Positions 25,543 through 33,964 of a DNA stretch of 64,000 nucleotides are shown piece after piece. Position numbers and translations under genes: made by a program. The stretch's first letter is position 1. Every line of letters begins with the position of its first letter. The notes under the pieces were generated by a model. That model did no database searches and was not told the DNA's origin. It saw only the letters and a program-made list of their open reading frames with translations. Where the stretch lies: assembly GCF_025642155.1 (NCBI RefSeq), contig NZ_CP106798.1, positions 6,882,001 through 6,946,000 on the forward strand, given 5' to 3'. Source of the stretch: Streptomyces sp. HUAS 15-9. GTDB taxonomy: Bacteria > Actinomycetota > Actinomycetes > Streptomycetales > Streptomycetaceae.

Positions 25543-25938
25543 TCAGCTCTCGGCTTCGAAGCGCAGTGCCAGGTCGAAGACCTCGCACACCGGCCGCTGC
25601 GCACCGGCCGACCGCTGTTCCCGCCGGGCGCAGACCCCGCGCGGGCAGACGTGGTCGCCGAGCAGGGCGCGCGGCGCGGCGTCCGCGACCGGGGGCGGCA
25701 GGGTCGAGCGCGTCTCGTCCTCCCGCGCATCCCGCCCCGTACCTCCGTGCGGCAGGCCCAGGGCGGCCAGATGCTCCTCGATCGGCTCACCGGCCCGCGC
25801 GGCAGTCACCGCGCGGTCGATCGCCGGCCGTCTCGCCGCGCCCACCGGTCCCCGGTACATCCGCCGCAGTCGCGGCAACTGCTGACAAAACAGGGCCAGT
25901 TGATGATCGTGGTCCTCAAGTGACGACACGTCACCCAT
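25543..25938 (-). CDS. Small Cys-rich, zinc-ribbon-like protein heading the CHAT operon
   Basis: The 131-aa product has a helical N-terminal half (LALFCQQLPRLRRMYRGP, ARAGEPIEEHLAALGLP) and a C-terminal Cys cluster HVCPRGVCARREQRSAG...RPVC, where CPRGxC and the later Cys suggest a zinc ribbon. I associate this CPRG-C pattern with small accessory proteins of NTPase/effector conflict cassettes in actinobacteria, but that is recollection only. The start could be the ATG at 25938 or a GTG at 25974; neither has a clear ribosome site. It is first in the minus-strand unit with the membrane protein (10-bp gap) and the CHAT protein. Confidence 0.7.
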   Translation of the reverse strand: MGDVSSLEDHDHQLALFCQQLPRLRRMYRGPVGAARRPAIDRAVTAARAGEPIEEHLAALGLPHGGTGRDAREDETRSTLPPPVADAAPRALLGDHVCPRGVCARREQRSAGAQRPVCEVFDLALRFEAES

Positions 25939-26090
25939 GCTAGTCGGATCGTCCACCGCCGAAACCGACGTCACGGCCTGGGACGGTGCCGAAACAGTCG
26001 CCGTCTAGACTCGTCCCGCAACGGCCTGCGCAAGGACAACCGTGGCCGAAAGTGGGCAGTTTCTGCCAAACCCGAAGGGTATTCGGCGTT

Positions 26091-27236
26091 TTGATACGGA
26101 TAGATTCAGTCACCAAGCGGTACCCGGACGGCACGGTCGCGGTCGACCGGCTGTCGCTGGAGATACCGGACCGCTCGATCACCGTCCTGGTCGGGCCCTC
26201 GGGCTGCGGAAAGACGACCACCCTGCGGATGATCAACCGGATGGTCGAACCCAGCGAGGGCACCATCCTCCTCGACGGTGTCGACATCCAGCAGCAGCCG
26301 GTCAACACGCTGCGACGGTCCATGGGGTACGTCATCCAGAACGCCGGTCTCTTCCAGCACCGCACGATCGTCGACAACATCGCCACCGTGCCCCGCCTGC
26401 TGGGCTGGAGCAAGCACAAGGCCCGTTTCCGGGCCGCGGAGCTGATGGAGCGGGTCGGGCTCGACTCCGCCCTCGCCAAGCGGTACCCGTACCAGCTGTC
26501 CGGCGGCCAGCAGCAGCGCGTCGGCGTGGCACGGGCGCTCGCCGCGGATCCGCCGGTGCTGCTGATGGACGAGCCGTTCTCCGCCGTCGACCCCGTGGTG
26601 CGCAAGGGGCTGCAGGACGAACTCCTGCGCATCCAGGAGGAGCTGGGCAAGACCATCGTCTTCGTCACGCACGACATCGACGAGGCCATCAAGCTGGGCA
26701 CCATGGTCGCCGTGATGCGCACCGGTGGCAGGCTCGCCCAGTACGCGCCGCCCGCCGAACTGCTGACCGCGCCGGCGGACCCGTTCGTCGAGGACTTCCT
26801 CGGCACCGACCGCGGCATCCGGCGGCTGTCCTTCTTCCCCTCCGGGCAACTGGAGCTGCTGACCGCTCCGATCGTCGCCGTGGACGCCGACGCCGAGAAG
26901 ATCGCCGCGCGCGGCTCGGCAGACGTCCCCCATCTCCTCGTGACGGACCTGGACGGCAAGCCCCTCGGCTGGGGCGAGCCCAAGGACCTCACGGCGGGCG
27001 CGATCGTGCCCGAGCGGCTGCTGTCCCACGGGCGGCCCTTCGTGCACGGCCAGGACTCGCTGCGCGCCGCGCTCGACTGCGCGGTGCTGTCGCCCACCGG
27101 CTGGGCCGTCGGCGTGGACGGCACCGGGCGGGTCGTCGGGGTCGTGTCGCAGCAGACCATCGCCGAGGCCATTCGCCACGCCCATGCCGACGGTCGCGTC
27201 GACGGACGCGTCGACGAGGTGAAGGCCGCCGGATGA
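26091..27236 (+). CDS. Glycine betaine/quaternary amine ABC transporter ATP-binding protein
   Basis: The 381-aa product begins MIRIDSVTKRYPDG from a TTG at 26091, with GAAGGG 11 nt upstream. A longer frame reaches 25986, but that N-terminus is unlike the family. The NBD shows Walker A (GPSGCGKTT), Q-loop (VIQNAGLF), signature (LSGGQQQR), Walker B (VLLMDEPFSAVD) and His (FVTHDIDEA). The C-terminal 120 residues form a regulatory tail with CBS-like segments, as in OpuA/ProV-type ATPases. It energises import of osmoprotectants. It overlaps the first permease gene by 4 bp. Confidence 0.92.
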   Translation: MIRIDSVTKRYPDGTVAVDRLSLEIPDRSITVLVGPSGCGKTTTLRMINRMVEPSEGTILLDGVDIQQQPVNTLRRSMGYVIQNAGLFQHRTIVDNIATVPRLLGWSKHKARFRAAELMERVGLDSALAKRYPYQLSGGQQQRVGVARALAADPPVLLMDEPFSAVDPVVRKGLQDELLRIQEELGKTIVFVTHDIDEAIKLGTMVAVMRTGGRLAQYAPPAELLTAPADPFVEDFLGTDRGIRRLSFFPSGQLELLTAPIVAVDADAEKIAARGSADVPHLLVTDLDGKPLGWGEPKDLTAGAIVPERLLSHGRPFVHGQDSLRAALDCAVLSPTGWAVGVDGTGRVVGVVSQQTIAEAIRHAHADGRVDGRVDEVKAAG

Positions 27237-27886
27237 ACGGCTTCTTCGACATCCCCAGCGACCTCCAGCACAGTTACGCCGGCCTGATCGGCCTGCATCT
27301 GCGGGAGGCGCTGCTGCCGGTCCTCGTGGGCCTGGTCGTCTCGCTGCCCGTCGCCCAGCTCTGTGTGCGCTTCCGCTGGCTGTACCCGCCCGTGCTCGGC
27401 GTGACCACCGTGCTCTACGCCATCCCGTCGCTGGCCTTCTTCGTCGTCCTCATCGACTACACCGGCCAGAGCGAGACCACGGTGATGATCCCGCTGGCCG
27501 TGTACAGCCTGGTGGTGCTCGTCCCGGCGATCGTGGACGGGGTCCGCTCGGTGCCGCAGGAGACCCTGGCAGCCGCCACCGCCATGGGCTTCGGCCCCGT
27601 ACGCCGTTATGTCCAGGTGCAGTTGCCGATCGCCGTACCCGCGATCATCGCCGGCCTGCGCGTGGCCACCGTGTCCAGCATCAGCCTGGTCAGCGTCGGC
27701 ATGCTGATCGGCAACCAGGGCGCGCTGGGCAACCTGCTCCACGACGCGCAGATCTACAACCGGCCCGTGCTCGCGGTGAACTCCGTCACGACGACCGCCG
27801 TGCTGGCGACGCTGGTCGACGCGGCCCTGGTCGCCGTGCGCATGGTGCTGACCCCCTGGATGCCGAAGGAGAGCGCGGCCCGGTGA
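27233..27886 (+). CDS. Glycine betaine/quaternary amine ABC transporter permease 1
   Basis: The 217-aa product has about five to six membrane helices and the inner-membrane EAA-type loop AAATAMGFGPVRRYVQVQLPIAVPAII, typical of the OpuB/OpuC permease family. Its start overlaps the ATPase stop (ATGA) and its stop overlaps the second permease start (GTGA), so the three are translationally coupled. Confidence 0.92.
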   Translation: MNGFFDIPSDLQHSYAGLIGLHLREALLPVLVGLVVSLPVAQLCVRFRWLYPPVLGVTTVLYAIPSLAFFVVLIDYTGQSETTVMIPLAVYSLVVLVPAIVDGVRSVPQETLAAATAMGFGPVRRYVQVQLPIAVPAIIAGLRVATVSSISLVSVGMLIGNQGALGNLLHDAQIYNRPVLAVNSVTTTAVLATLVDAALVAVRMVLTPWMPKESAAR

Positions 27887-28551
27887 ACGTACTGAACTTC
27901 ATCCACGCCTTCTTCAGCGACAGTTCCCACTGGCAGAACTACGACGGCATCCCCACCCGGATCACCGAGCACATCCAGTACTCCCTGGAGGCGCTCGCGC
28001 TGGCCGCCGTGATCGGGCTGCCGGTCGGCCTGGTCACCGGGCACTTCGGGCGCGGCGGCAACGCGCTGGCGCTGATCGCCACCGCGGGCCGGGCGCTGCC
28101 CACCTTCGGCCTGCTGGTGCTGGTGGTCACCTGGCTGGGCTTCGGCATCGAGATCGTGATGATCCCGCTGGTCGTCCTCGCCGTACCGCCGATCCTGGTC
28201 ACCACCTACGAGGCGATGCGCTCCGTCGACCCGTCCCCGGTGGACGCCGCCCGGGGCATGGGCATGCAGGAGTCACGGATCCTGTTCCAGGTGGAACTCC
28301 CGGTGGCGCTCCCGCTGATCCTGGGCGGGCTGCGCTCGGCGGCCATCCAGATCGTGTCCACCGCCACCATCGCCGCGTACGTCAGCCTCGGCGGCCTCGG
28401 CCGCTACGTCATCGACGGCCTCTACCAGAAGAACTACGAGAAGGTCGTCGGCGGCGCCACCCTGGTCGCCGCGATGGCCCTGGCCACGCTCGCGGTGTTC
28501 TGGGCGGTGGGCCGGATCGCGGTGTCACCGGGGGTACGGCGCAGCGGCTGA
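27883..28551 (+). CDS. Glycine betaine/quaternary amine ABC transporter permease 2
   Basis: The 222-aa product is the second membrane subunit, with the loop DAARGMGMQESRILFQVELPVALPLIL and about six helices. It starts with GTG inside the previous stop. The binding-protein gene expected next is instead at 32989, on the far side of the conservon. The stop is only 3 bp from the convergent end of cvnD, leaving no room for a terminator between them. Confidence 0.92.
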   Translation: MNVLNFIHAFFSDSSHWQNYDGIPTRITEHIQYSLEALALAAVIGLPVGLVTGHFGRGGNALALIATAGRALPTFGLLVLVVTWLGFGIEIVMIPLVVLAVPPILVTTYEAMRSVDPSPVDAARGMGMQESRILFQVELPVALPLILGGLRSAAIQIVSTATIAAYVSLGGLGRYVIDGLYQKNYEKVVGGATLVAAMALATLAVFWAVGRIAVSPGVRRSG

Positions 28552-28554
28552 CGC

Positions 28555-29148
28555 TCACGCCTCGGCGCGGGCCAGTGCCAGCTCCAGTACGACGAGCAGC
28601 GCGTCCCGCACCGAGCCGCGTTCCCGGGCGTCGAAGACGACGAGCGGGGTGCCCTCGGCGACGTCGAGGGCCCAGCGGACCTCGTCCAGCGTGTGTTCCA
28701 CCTTCCCGTCGAAGGCGTTGACGGCCACCGCGAACGGGATTCCCTTGTGCTCGAAGTAGTCGACGGCCGCGTAGCAGTCGTCCAGCCGGCGGGTGTCGAC
28801 GATGACGAGCCCGCCGACCGCGCCCTCGACGATGTCGTCCCACATGAACCCGAACCGCTCCTGTCCGGGCGTGCCGAACAGATACAGCTTCAGCGTCGGG
28901 TCGATGGTGATGCAGCCGAAGTCCATCGCCACCGTGGTCGTGGTCTTGCACGGGGTGTGCGTGAGGTCGTCCACGCCCGCCGCGACCTCCGTGATGGCCG
29001 CCTCGGTGGTCAGCGGCTCGATCTCGGAGATGGAGCCGACGGCCGTGGTCTTGCCGACGCCGAAGCCGCCCGCGATCACCATCTTGACCGGCAGCGGTGG
29101 CCGTACGGCGGCCTGCGTGCCGCGGACCAGCGGTTCAGTCGGTGTCAC
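28555..29148 (-). CDS. cvnD: Conservon Ras-like ATP/GTP-binding protein CvnD
   Basis: The 197-aa small GTPase-like protein has P-loop GGFGVGKTT, switch region CKTTTTVAMDFG, G3-like LFGTPGQERF and G4-like AVNAFDGK. This is the MglA/CvnD type. With CvnA-C it forms the Streptomyces conservon, a membrane-associated signalling complex compared with G-protein systems. It starts with GTG at 29148 inside the end of cvnC (14-bp overlap), with GAGGGGAA upstream. No P450 gene follows it, unlike the conservons that carry one. Confidence 0.93.
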   Translation of the reverse strand: MTPTEPLVRGTQAAVRPPLPVKMVIAGGFGVGKTTAVGSISEIEPLTTEAAITEVAAGVDDLTHTPCKTTTTVAMDFGCITIDPTLKLYLFGTPGQERFGFMWDDIVEGAVGGLVIVDTRRLDDCYAAVDYFEHKGIPFAVAVNAFDGKVEHTLDEVRWALDVAEGTPLVVFDARERGSVRDALLVVLELALARAEA

Positions 29149-29551
29149 GGAGTTCCCCTCGGGAGTCGGGGACGGCACGGAGGCCGTCGATAACCCTGCG
29201 CAGGACGGATGCGTCGTGGGTGGCTTCGACGTCGGGCAGGTACACCGCCAACTGCCCGGCGTCGCGCAGGTCCTCGGCCAGCACACGCACCACGTTGAGA
29301 TGCAGCCGCAGCCGGGCCGCCAGCTCCGCGATCGACTGCGGCAGCCGGCAGGCGGCGACGATGTCGTGCCGCTCGAAGGAGAGCCGGCCGAGCGCCGCGA
29401 GCCCGGCGGTGGTGGCCACCACCTGGGTCTCGACCGGCATCGCCCGGCCGGGGGCGTTGTCCGCCACCCGGCCGGCGGTGACCAGGAACGGCCGTACGGC
29501 GGGGGCGGGGCCGACCGGGTCGGGGCCCGGTGGCGGGGAGCCGTCCGCCAT
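29135..29551 (-). CDS. cvnC: Conservon DUF742 protein CvnC
   Basis: The 138-aa product is a DUF742 protein with a winged-helix-like core (GLAALGRLSFERHDIVAACRLPQSIAELAARL, VRVLAEDLRDAGQLAVYLP). It is the third component of the conservon and overlaps cvnD by 14 bp. In characterised conservons this protein contacts the sensor kinase and roadblock partners. Confidence 0.93.
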   Translation of the reverse strand: MADGSPPPGPDPVGPAPAVRPFLVTAGRVADNAPGRAMPVETQVVATTAGLAALGRLSFERHDIVAACRLPQSIAELAARLRLHLNVVRVLAEDLRDAGQLAVYLPDVEATHDASVLRRVIDGLRAVPDSRGELRDTD

Positions 29552-29585
29552 GGCTGGGTCGCTTCCTTTCTCGACCGGCGTCCGG

Positions 29586-30062
29586 TCAGCGCGCCGACAC
29601 GGAGCCGACGGTGTTCTTCAGTTCGAGCACGAGCTGCGGGCTGAGCGCGGCACCGGCGCGGTTGGCGAACACGGTCATCTCGTAGGCGATGTTGCCGAGC
29701 TTGGCCTCCTTGTCGGCGACCACGCCGAGCACGGCGCCGTTGCCGATCGCGGAGACGATGACATGGCCGCCCTCCAGATCGATGATGACCTTGTTCAGAC
29801 CGCCCAGCCCATAGTTGCCGGAGGCCCCGGCGGCCAGGCTGGTGATGCCGGAGACGATCGCGGCCAGCCGCTCGGAGTGCGCGCGCTCACGCAGTTCGGA
29901 CACCGCGATCAGCAGCCCGTCGGACGACACGGCGATGGCGTCGACGACGCCTGCGGTCTCGGTCGCGAAACGGTTCAGCAGCCAGTTGAAGTCGGCCGCG
30001 GCTGCCTGCAGGTCGGTCGGTGCGGTGCCGCCCGTCGGGGTGTCACCTGTCGACGTGGTCAC
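29586..30062 (-). CDS. cvnB: Conservon roadblock/LC7 protein CvnB
   Basis: The 158-aa roadblock/LC7 protein has the core LLNRFATETAGVVDAIAVSSDGLLIAVS, GLGGLNKVIIDLEGGHVIVSAIG and VLGVVADKEAKLGNIAYEM. Such proteins act as regulators of Ras-like GTPases. It starts with GTG within the cvnA stop (GTGA), indicating coupling, and lies 34 bp ahead of cvnC. Confidence 0.94.
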   Translation of the reverse strand: MTTSTGDTPTGGTAPTDLQAAAADFNWLLNRFATETAGVVDAIAVSSDGLLIAVSELRERAHSERLAAIVSGITSLAAGASGNYGLGGLNKVIIDLEGGHVIVSAIGNGAVLGVVADKEAKLGNIAYEMTVFANRAGAALSPQLVLELKNTVGSVSAR

Positions 30063-32668
30063 TGCTCGGCTCCTTCCGGAAGGTGGTTCTGGTCCTGCGG
30101 GGGGTTCGTGGTCTGCGGGGCGGCCGCCGGACCGGCCTCGCTGCCGGGGCGGGCGAAGTTCTGGGTGCCGCTGTCGCGCTGGGCGCGCTCGACGGCCGCC
30201 TCGAACTCCTCCAGCGCGCTGCGCACGGCCTCCGCGTCGCGCTGCTGCGACTCCTGCGGCAGGACCTGCGCGGCACCGGCGGTGGTCCGCAGGGTGGCCC
30301 CGCGGACCCGGCGGCGCAGCGGACGGGAGGTGTCCTGGGCGAGTGGCGTCCCGGTGCGTGCGGCGGGCACGAGCGGAGCCTGCCCGTCGGCCACCGGCGA
30401 CTCACGGCGGGGGACCCGGCGGGGGAGGGTGGTGGGGTGGTCCGGGTCCGCGTCCGGGGATGCGGCACGGTCCTCGACGGTGGCGGAGGGTACGGGTCCG
30501 GAGACGGCCGGGGAAGGCTCGACCTTCGCTTCCGAGGCCACGGGCGCGGGTTTCGCTTCCGAGGCCACGGGTACGGCCTTCGCTTCCGAGGCCACGGGTA
30601 CGGCCTTCGCTTCCGAGGCCACGGGGACGGGCTTTGCTTCCGAAGCCACGGACGCGCGCTTCGTTTCCGGGTCCGGCGCCGGTCCCGAGGCATCCGCCGG
30701 CACCGGAGTCGTCGTCAGCAGCAGCGCCGCGGGAAGCTTCACCTCGGCCGTCACGCCGCCGCCCGGGGTGCGGGTCAGTTCGACCCCGATGTCCCAGCGG
30801 CGGGCCAGGGCGCCGACCACGAACAGGCCGAGGACCTTGGTGGGCACCACGTCCAGGCGCTCGCGGCGGATCAGCCGGGCGTTCTCCTCGGCCAGACGCT
30901 CGGCGCTCATACCGAGTCCATGGTCGGTGATCACGACGTACGCGGCCTCGCCGGCGGAGCGGACGGTCACCTCGACCGGGCTGCCCTCGGGGGAGAACGA
31001 CACCGCGTTCTCCAGGAGTTCGGCCGCCATGAGGGTCAGGTCGCCGATGATGTCCGGCTCGACCACGGCGTCCGTCCCGGCGTACAGCCGTACCCGCTGG
31101 AAGCCCTCGATCTGCCCGAGCGCGGCCCGCACGACGTTGGTCAGGGCCGTGGGCTCCGCGTCCAGCGCCGTCTCGCGGATGCCGGCCAGCAGCATCAGAC
31201 TGTCGGCGTTGCGCCGCAGACGTACGGCGATGTGGTCGATGGAGTAGAGACGTTCCAGCAGGGCGGGGTCGGTCTCCCCGCGCTCGACGGCGTCGATCAG
31301 GGCCAGTTGGCGGGTCGTCAGATTGCTGACGCGGCGGCCCACGTTGCCGAACATCTCGGCGACGTTGCGGCGGCTGAGCACCTGACGCTCCAGCAGCGCC
31401 CCGGCGGTCGTCTGCACGTTGTTGAAGGCCTCGGCCAGGTCACCGATCTCGTCGCGCGCGGTGACGGGCATGTCGCGCAGCCGGGGCGGCCCGTCGTCCT
31501 CGGCGTCGTCGTCGGCCACCCGGGCCAGTTCCCGGCCGGCCACATCGGCGACCTCCCGCGCGGCGCCCGTGAGGGACTGCACGGGGCGGATGACCGAGCG
31601 GCGGACCAGCACGGAGAAGGCGATCCACAGCGCGAAGCCGACCAGTGTGCCGCTGAGCAGCAGGAGGGCGCGCCACTGTGCCTTGTTGGAGGCCGCGTCG
31701 GCCCGCTCGGCGATGTGGTCGATCAGCGAGGTGGTGATCTTCAGCCGGGCGGCGGCCTGGTCCGGGTAGGCGGGGTAGTCGGCGAGGGCGTCCTGGACCG
31801 CCTTGCGGATCTGGTCCTGCGACCCGGCCTCCAGTTGCGTGGGGTCGATCTGCAACTCGGCGAAGGACGCCGCGATGCGCTGCTGCGCGGCGGTGTGCTC
31901 GATCCCAGCCAGCTTGCGCGCCTGGTCCTGTGTGGCGAACCGGTTGAAGCGGTCGGCCTGGTGGGAGTAGAGGTCGTACGCGCCGACCGCGTTGGTGAAC
32001 TCGATCAGGGCGTTGGTGTCACCGGTCGTCGCCGAGAACACGCTGGTCTCGAAGGCGCCGTGGGCGGCGTCCGCGCGCAGCAGGGAGTCCAGCAGGTTGC
32101 CGGTGAAGGTGGACGCGAGCGACGTGGTGCGGTCGAGTCCGAGGCCGTCGATCACGCCCTTGGCCGCGGAGGTGTAGGCCGGGTCGATGTTGTCGGCCGG
32201 CAGATAGCCCCGCTCGACGCTCTGCCGCAGGCTGGAGAGACCCTGGACCTCCCTGAGCGCCTGCGTCTCGGTGTCGGGCAGCCGGTCGCCGAAGGTGTCG
32301 CGCACCGTCTCGACCTGCTCGTCCACCGCGTCCTGGGCCGCGCGGTAGGCGGCCAGGGAGGGCTTGGAGTAGCCGGACTCGAAGCGCACGGAGAGCAGGA
32401 TGGCCTGCTGGTGCTCCGCCTCCACGCGGTCCACCAGCCGGGCCACCGTGGCGCTGTCGCGGACGACGCGCGCCGCCGACTCCGTGGTGTTCGACTCCTC
32501 GACCAGGTCGCTGACGAGATAGGTCAGCAGGACGGCGATCACGGCGAGCGGCACGCCGACCAGCAGGTTGAGTTTGCGCCGGAAGGGCCAGCGGTCGGCG
32601 AAGCCCCGTGGTTCGGCCCGCTCCGGGCGGTCAGGCCGAGCTGGCGCGTCCACCTCGTTCGTGGACAC
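30059..32668 (-). CDS. cvnA: Conservon nitrate-sensor-type histidine kinase CvnA
   Basis: The 869-aa product has, in order: a membrane helix at about residues 35-57, an extracytoplasmic NIT-like sensor region to about 325, a second helix (ALLLLSGTLVGFALWIAFSVLV), a HAMP-like linker, a dimerisation region (LYSIDHIAVRLRRNADSLMLL) and an HATPase domain (AAELLENAVSFSPEGS, ITDHGLGMSAERL, VLGLFVVGALA). The last 220 residues are low-complexity Pro/Ala/Ser with a 9-aa tandem repeat. The GTG at 32668 was chosen because AAGGAGG lies 6 nt upstream, giving VSTNEVDAP. CvnA starts the conservon operon and probably anchors the complex to the membrane. Confidence 0.93.
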   Translation of the reverse strand: MSTNEVDAPARPDRPERAEPRGFADRWPFRRKLNLLVGVPLAVIAVLLTYLVSDLVEESNTTESAARVVRDSATVARLVDRVEAEHQQAILLSVRFESGYSKPSLAAYRAAQDAVDEQVETVRDTFGDRLPDTETQALREVQGLSSLRQSVERGYLPADNIDPAYTSAAKGVIDGLGLDRTTSLASTFTGNLLDSLLRADAAHGAFETSVFSATTGDTNALIEFTNAVGAYDLYSHQADRFNRFATQDQARKLAGIEHTAAQQRIAASFAELQIDPTQLEAGSQDQIRKAVQDALADYPAYPDQAAARLKITTSLIDHIAERADAASNKAQWRALLLLSGTLVGFALWIAFSVLVRRSVIRPVQSLTGAAREVADVAGRELARVADDDAEDDGPPRLRDMPVTARDEIGDLAEAFNNVQTTAGALLERQVLSRRNVAEMFGNVGRRVSNLTTRQLALIDAVERGETDPALLERLYSIDHIAVRLRRNADSLMLLAGIRETALDAEPTALTNVVRAALGQIEGFQRVRLYAGTDAVVEPDIIGDLTLMAAELLENAVSFSPEGSPVEVTVRSAGEAAYVVITDHGLGMSAERLAEENARLIRRERLDVVPTKVLGLFVVGALARRWDIGVELTRTPGGGVTAEVKLPAALLLTTTPVPADASGPAPDPETKRASVASEAKPVPVASEAKAVPVASEAKAVPVASEAKPAPVASEAKVEPSPAVSGPVPSATVEDRAASPDADPDHPTTLPRRVPRRESPVADGQAPLVPAARTGTPLAQDTSRPLRRRVRGATLRTTAGAAQVLPQESQQRDAEAVRSALEEFEAAVERAQRDSGTQNFARPGSEAGPAAAPQTTNPPQDQNHLPEGAEQ
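30524..30661 (-). repeat. 27-bp tandem repeat encoding VASEAKxxP in CvnA tail
   Basis: Five consecutive 27-bp units, with core positions at 30527, 30554, 30581, 30608 and 30635, encode VASEAKPVP, VASEAKAVP (twice), VASEAKPAP and VASEAKVEP. They lie in the disordered C-terminal tail, after the ATPase domain. Unit spacing is exactly 27 bp throughout, suggesting recent expansion by replication slippage. Confidence 0.9.
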
Positions 32669-32988
32669 CGGGCCTCCTTGGTCGGGGTGTCTCCACCCGA
32701 ACTGATGCGTAACGACATGGAAGCGGGCCCCGTGCACCGCTGTGACCGATATCAACTGCCGCGAGACTACAGCGTCCTTGAAGGTCCAACCGGCTCGCTT
32801 TTTATCAAGAATCCGTTACAAAGGGACCGCTCCACATCCACAACTTGCCACGGATCGAATCCAATCGGTGACCAAGAGGCACTTGACTGACCGAGAACCG
32901 GCTGGATTGGATCAGTGAGTGCTGTTCCCGGCGCTGCGTCCAGCGCTGTTCCCCCCACCCCACCACCACTGAGTCCGGAACGGGAATC
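32669..32988. other. 320-bp divergent intergenic region, cvnA / binding protein
   Basis: This gap must hold the conservon promoter (minus strand) and the promoter for the osmoprotectant-binding-protein gene (plus strand). A TTGACT at 32883 with TTGGAT 18 bp later is a weak plus-strand candidate. The segment 32800-32890 is AT-rich relative to its surroundings. I see no small gene or strong palindrome. Confidence 0.4.
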
Positions 32989-33954
32989 GTGACTGCCACC
33001 ACCCACACCAGCAGGTCCATCCGGAGACACCGAGGCGCGGCTGCCGTCGCGCTCGCCGCGGCTACGGCCCTGCTGGCGGGCTGTTCCTCCTCCGACGACA
33101 AGGCCGGCGACCCGCTCAAGGAAGACGGCGGCAAGGCGAGCGGCGACACCGTCGTCGTCGGCTCCAACAACTTCCCCGAGAGCATCCTGATCGCCGACAT
33201 CTACGGCGAGGCCCTGAAAGCCAAGGGAATCAAGGTCACTTACAAGCCGAACATCGGCAGCCGGGAGACGACCTACGGCCTGCTCAAGAACGGCTCCGTC
33301 TCGGTCCTGCCCGAGTACAACGGCGCCCTACTGGCCTACCTCGACCCGAAGGCCACCCCGAAGACCATCGAGGCGACCACCTCGGCCATCGAGGCCAAGC
33401 TCGACTCCAAGCTGAGGCTGCTCCGGCCGGCGCCGGCACAGGACAAGGACTCGGTCACGGTCAACGCGGCCACCGCGAAGAAGTACAACCTCACGGACAA
33501 GTCCTCCATCTCCGACCTCAAGAGTGTCGCCAAGGACCTGGTCATCGGCGCCTCACCGGAGTTCCAGACCCGCCAGCAGGGCCTGGTCGGCCTGAAGTCC
33601 GTGTACGGCCTGGAGTTCAAGTCCTTCAAGGCGCTCGACGCGGGCGGCCCGCTCACCAAGGCGGCGCTGAAGAAGAACACCGTGCAGGCCGCGGACATCT
33701 TCACCACGGACGCGGACATCTCCAAGGAGAAGTTCATCGTCCTCCAGGACACGGAGAACCTGTTCGGGTTCGAGAACGTCCAGCCGCTGGTCTACAAGAG
33801 CGCGCTCTCCCAGAAGGGCGTCGACGCGCTCGACGCCGTGTCCGCCAAGATCGACACGGCGACCCTGCTGGACCTGGACACCCAGGTGCAGTCGCAGAAC
33901 AAGGACCCGCTGGACGTCGCCAAGGCCTGGCTGAAGTCCGCCGGCCTCGTCTGA
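32989..33954 (+). CDS. Glycine betaine-type substrate-binding lipoprotein
   Basis: The 321-aa product has a lipoprotein signal peptide (lipobox LLAGC at about residues 28-32) and an OpuAC/OpuC-type binding domain: VVVGSNNFPESILIADIYGEAL, GSRETTYGLLKNGSVSVLPEYNGALLAYL, GASPEFQTRQQGL and AADIFTTDADI. The aromatic and acidic residues in these stretches usually cage quaternary amines. It should serve the ABC transporter at 26091-28551, although the conservon lies between. It starts with GTG. The aromatic-lyase homologue begins 10 bp after its stop. Confidence 0.9.
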   Translation: MTATTHTSRSIRRHRGAAAVALAAATALLAGCSSSDDKAGDPLKEDGGKASGDTVVVGSNNFPESILIADIYGEALKAKGIKVTYKPNIGSRETTYGLLKNGSVSVLPEYNGALLAYLDPKATPKTIEATTSAIEAKLDSKLRLLRPAPAQDKDSVTVNAATAKKYNLTDKSSISDLKSVAKDLVIGASPEFQTRQQGLVGLKSVYGLEFKSFKALDAGGPLTKAALKKNTVQAADIFTTDADISKEKFIVLQDTENLFGFENVQPLVYKSALSQKGVDALDAVSAKIDTATLLDLDTQVQSQNKDPLDVAKAWLKSAGLV

Positions 33955-33964
33955 CGTTCCGCCA

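Noticed and set aside
30524..30661. CRISPR-like array
   Set aside because: The regular 27-bp units are contiguous, have no variable spacers, and are translated in frame as part of CvnA.
30020..32890. A 956-codon plus-strand frame opposite cvnA
   Set aside because: The cvnA frame on the other strand has intact kinase motifs and overlaps with cvnB. The plus frame is a shadow with no domain.
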